Source of the DNA: Planctomycetota bacterium | GTDB taxonomy: Bacteria > Planctomycetota > SZUA-567 > JAFGNG01 | NCBI GenBank assembly: GCA_016927125.1 | Contig: JAFGNG010000086.1 | Span: forward strand, 1-7,825 | DNA length: 7,825 nt | Direction of reading: 5' to 3' | Shown here: positions 6,408 to 7,825 of the stretch, piece by piece | Position numbering within the stretch: position 1 is the stretch's first letter | How the letters are laid out: the number at the start of each line of letters is the position of its first letter | Program-made: the position numbers and the translations under genes | Notes under the pieces: model-generated | Told to the model about the DNA's origin: nothing | The model's database searches: none | The model's input: the letters and a program-made list of their open reading frames with translations, nothing else

Positions 6408-6571
6408 CTTTTGCGCCACAGCCGTTTTGTCACAATTGGTTGGAAAGGTTAATCTTAACTCAACCCAAAAACGGGGTTTGCAGCGCCGCAACGAGGGGGG
6501 AAAGACGGCGCGATGGCATATTCAGTACCTTTACTGATACATTGTTACATCTTTCCAAGGGCAATATGCCA
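6403..6571 (+). ncRNA. Candidate structured leader RNA of the nrdR operon, possibly pseudoknotted
   Basis: Complementary segments read directly from sequence are: hairpin TGTGGC/GCCACA (6403-6408/6415-6420); CCGTTTT/AAAACGG (6422-6428/6468-6474), which competes with hairpin AACCC/GGGTT (6462-6466/6474-6478); hairpin GCGCCG/CGGCGC with a 17-nt loop rich in purines (6483-6488/6506-6511); hairpin TCAGTA/TACTGA with a CCTT loop (6522-6527/6532-6537); a long-range 10-bp helix 6440-6449 with 6549-6558 (one GU); and a perfect 9-bp helix TGGCATATT/AATATGCCA (6514-6522/6563-6571). The last two cross, so they form either a pseudoknot or two alternative folds. I see none of the conserved strings of cobalamin, c-di-GMP, SAM or TPP riboswitches. 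Nearer the gene, TTGCCTC/GAGGCGA (6606-6612/6626-6632) is another hairpin. Existence of a structured RNA is inference; ligand and mechanism are unknown. Confidence 0.45.
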
Positions 6572-6674
6572 GTCTTTTGCTCTTTCCCGCTAATGTTTTA
6601 AGATTTTGCCTCGTATGGTGTATTTGAGGCGATTGCAGCCAACTTCTCCGGCATGATTATGGAGGTAATTTAAA

Positions 6675-7151
6675 GTGCGCTGTCCCTTCTGCCATCAAGA
6701 TGATGATAAAGTGGTGGATACCCGTTCGAGCGAAGACAGCGCGGTCATCCGGCGGCGCCGGGAATGTCTCGCCTGCAACCGCCGCTTTACTACCCACGAG
6801 CGCCTGGAAGAGATGCCGCTGAGGGTAATCAAGAAATCCGGCGAGCGGGTCCCGTTCTCGCGCGAGAAGCTCCTGGCCGGGATCATGCGGGCCATGGAAA
6901 AACGCCCGGTCGCCTTCGCCACGATCGAAGAGATGGCCGACAGCATTGAGCGCGAACTTCTGGAAATGGAAGAGCGGGAGGTTGCCAGCTCGGTCATCGG
7001 GGAGATGGTCATGAGCCACCTCCGGGAAATTGACGCGGTCGCCTATGTCAGGTTCGCTTCCGTCTACCGCGAATTTAAAGCGGTGGACGAGTTTGTTAAA
7101 GAGATTGACACTATAGGAAAAGCCAGGGGTAAAAACAAAAGGCATAAGTAA
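6675..7151 (+). CDS. nrdR: Transcriptional repressor NrdR
   Basis: Zinc- and nucleotide-binding repressor of ribonucleotide reductase genes. The 158 residues comprise an N-terminal zinc ribbon (MRCPFC at 1-6, CLAC at 31-34; ligands Cys3, Cys6, Cys31, Cys34), the DNA-contact segment RRRRECLACNRRFTTHER, and an ATP-cone domain (about 49-139) that senses ATP/dATP. The length is normal with a basic C-terminal tail. The start is GTG at 6675, backed by GGAGGT 8 nt upstream and by the family's conserved MRCPFC N-terminus. The Shine-Dalgarno can pair weakly with CTCC at 6646-6649. The gene lies 23 bp before a ribonucleotide reductase and behind a pair of NrdR boxes, so it probably represses its own operon. 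Confidence 0.97.
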   Translation: MRCPFCHQDDDKVVDTRSSEDSAVIRRRRECLACNRRFTTHERLEEMPLRVIKKSGERVPFSREKLLAGIMRAMEKRPVAFATIEEMADSIERELLEMEEREVASSVIGEMVMSHLREIDAVAYVRFASVYREFKAVDEFVKEIDTIGKARGKNKRHK

Positions 7152-7174
7152 TAAAACTTGGGAGGCAAGTGATA

Positions 7175-7825
7175 ATGGCAGAAACTAACAACCGCAACAC
7201 CGCAGCGGTACGCAAACGCGACGGGAGGGTGGTCCCGTTCGACGAGAAAAAAATTGTGGATGCCATCTTTTCCGCCGCGCGCGCGGTCGGCGGTGAAGAT
7301 ATCCATCTCGCGGAGGAGCTCGCCGGCGTAGTCAAGCTGTTTCTCGACAAACGCTTTGTCGAAGAAGTGCCGGAGATTGAAGATATCCAGGACATGGTGG
7401 AGAAGGTGCTGATCGAAACCGGCCACGCCAAGACCGCCAAGGCCTACATTCTTTACCGTCAGAAACGCGCCGAAGCCCGGGATCACACGCGGGTACGCAA
7501 ACAGATCCGCCAGGAGCGCAGCAGCACCGACCTGCACCTGATGGTGGACCCCGGCAGCCGGGCGGAATACTTTTCCTGGGATAAGCCCCGGATTGCCAAA
7601 GCGCTCAGCACCGAAGCCGATCTCTCGGCCGACGAAGCCGCTGACATCGCCTCGGTCGTGGAAAAGAGGATTATTAATTCGGGGCTCAGCCGCATCAGCA
7701 CTAACTTGATCCGCGAGTTGGTCGACAATGAACTTTTCGAGCGCGGGCATCAGAAAACCCTTGCCCGCCAAAGCATTATCGGGATGCCGAAGTATGATAT
7801 CGACGGCCTGATCTTCAGCAAGAGC
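7175..7825 (+). CDS. nrdD: Ribonucleoside-triphosphate reductase with N-terminal ATP-cones, probably anaerobic class III; C-terminus beyond the window
   Basis: Reduces ribonucleotides to deoxyribonucleotides for DNA synthesis. Only 217 N-terminal residues are present. Residues 10-100 are a canonical ATP-cone (VRKRDGRVVPFDEKKIVDAI, ending in GHAKTAKAYILYRQKRAE), the allosteric dATP/ATP site. Residues about 133-205 (SWDKPRIAKAL to IRELVDNELFERG) look like a second, degenerate ATP-cone that lacks the KRDG strand. The catalytic domain is not reached. This N-terminal arrangement reminds me of long NrdD-type enzymes, but class II (NrdJ, B12-dependent) cannot be excluded, so the symbol is provisional. 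ATG 7175 follows GGGAGG with 9-nt spacing. It is co-transcribed with nrdR (23-bp gap) and likely under NrdR-box control. Confidence 0.7.
   Translation, partial: MAETNNRNTAAVRKRDGRVVPFDEKKIVDAIFSAARAVGGEDIHLAEELAGVVKLFLDKRFVEEVPEIEDIQDMVEKVLIETGHAKTAKAYILYRQKRAEARDHTRVRKQIRQERSSTDLHLMVDPGSRAEYFSWDKPRIAKALSTEADLSADEAADIASVVEKRIINSGLSRISTNLIRELVDNELFERGHQKTLARQSIIGMPKYDIDGLIFSKS

Noticed and set aside
6340..6537. Small open frame of 65 codons with a hydrophobic stretch upstream of nrdR
   Set aside because: It starts with TTG without a Shine-Dalgarno, overlaps the promoter, both NrdR boxes and the structured leader, and its C-terminal half is compositionally unlike a protein. The hydrophobic run comes from AT-rich regulatory DNA.
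6403..6674. Cobalamin riboswitch before the reductase
   Set aside because: I looked for the conserved B12-box and core strings and did not find them; the helices present do not follow that layout.

Overview
The window is ordinary chromosomal bacterial DNA of moderately high GC, carrying housekeeping genes and no mobile elements, tRNAs, rRNAs or CRISPR arrays. An arabinose-5-phosphate isomerase (kdsD/kpsF family, first step of Kdo synthesis for LPS or capsule) points to a diderm (Gram-negative-type) bacterium. A CheC/CheX-type phosphatase suggests two-component or chemotaxis signalling. An NrdR next to an ATP-cone ribonucleotide reductase is widespread and does not resolve the phylum. I cannot assign a lineage.

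Layout: (1) sppA on the minus strand, 1-1099, a membrane-anchored signal peptide peptidase whose C-terminus runs off the left edge. (2) A divergent intergenic region of about 290 bp with a good sppA promoter and a weak rightward one. (3) An MFS transporter resembling the fosmidomycin-resistance group, 1394-2608. (4) efp, 2699-3268, preceded by two promoter candidates, one overlapping the end of the MFS gene, and followed by a short GC hairpin plus T7 terminator. (5) A CheX-like protein, 3335-3832, and a YbhN/UPF0104 flippase-like membrane protein, 3877-5043, probably co-transcribed (44-bp gap). (6) kdsD, 5190-6158, with its own promoter candidate and an AT-rich inverted repeat in its leader. 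(7) A gene-free stretch of about 516 bp, 6159-6674. (8) nrdR, 6675-7151, and the first 217 codons of a ribonucleotide reductase (probably anaerobic nrdD), 7175 to the right edge.

The richest part is the gene-free stretch before nrdR. It holds a promoter and two sites that each match the NrdR-box consensus at 13 of 16 positions, 31 bp apart (about three helical turns). This fits an autoregulated nrdR-RNR operon. Downstream of the boxes lies a long leader of about 290 nt with several strong complementary segments. These include two long-range helices of 10 and 9 bp that cross each other, as expected for a pseudoknotted or switching RNA. I do not recognise it as a known riboswitch, and it is the best candidate here for something undescribed.
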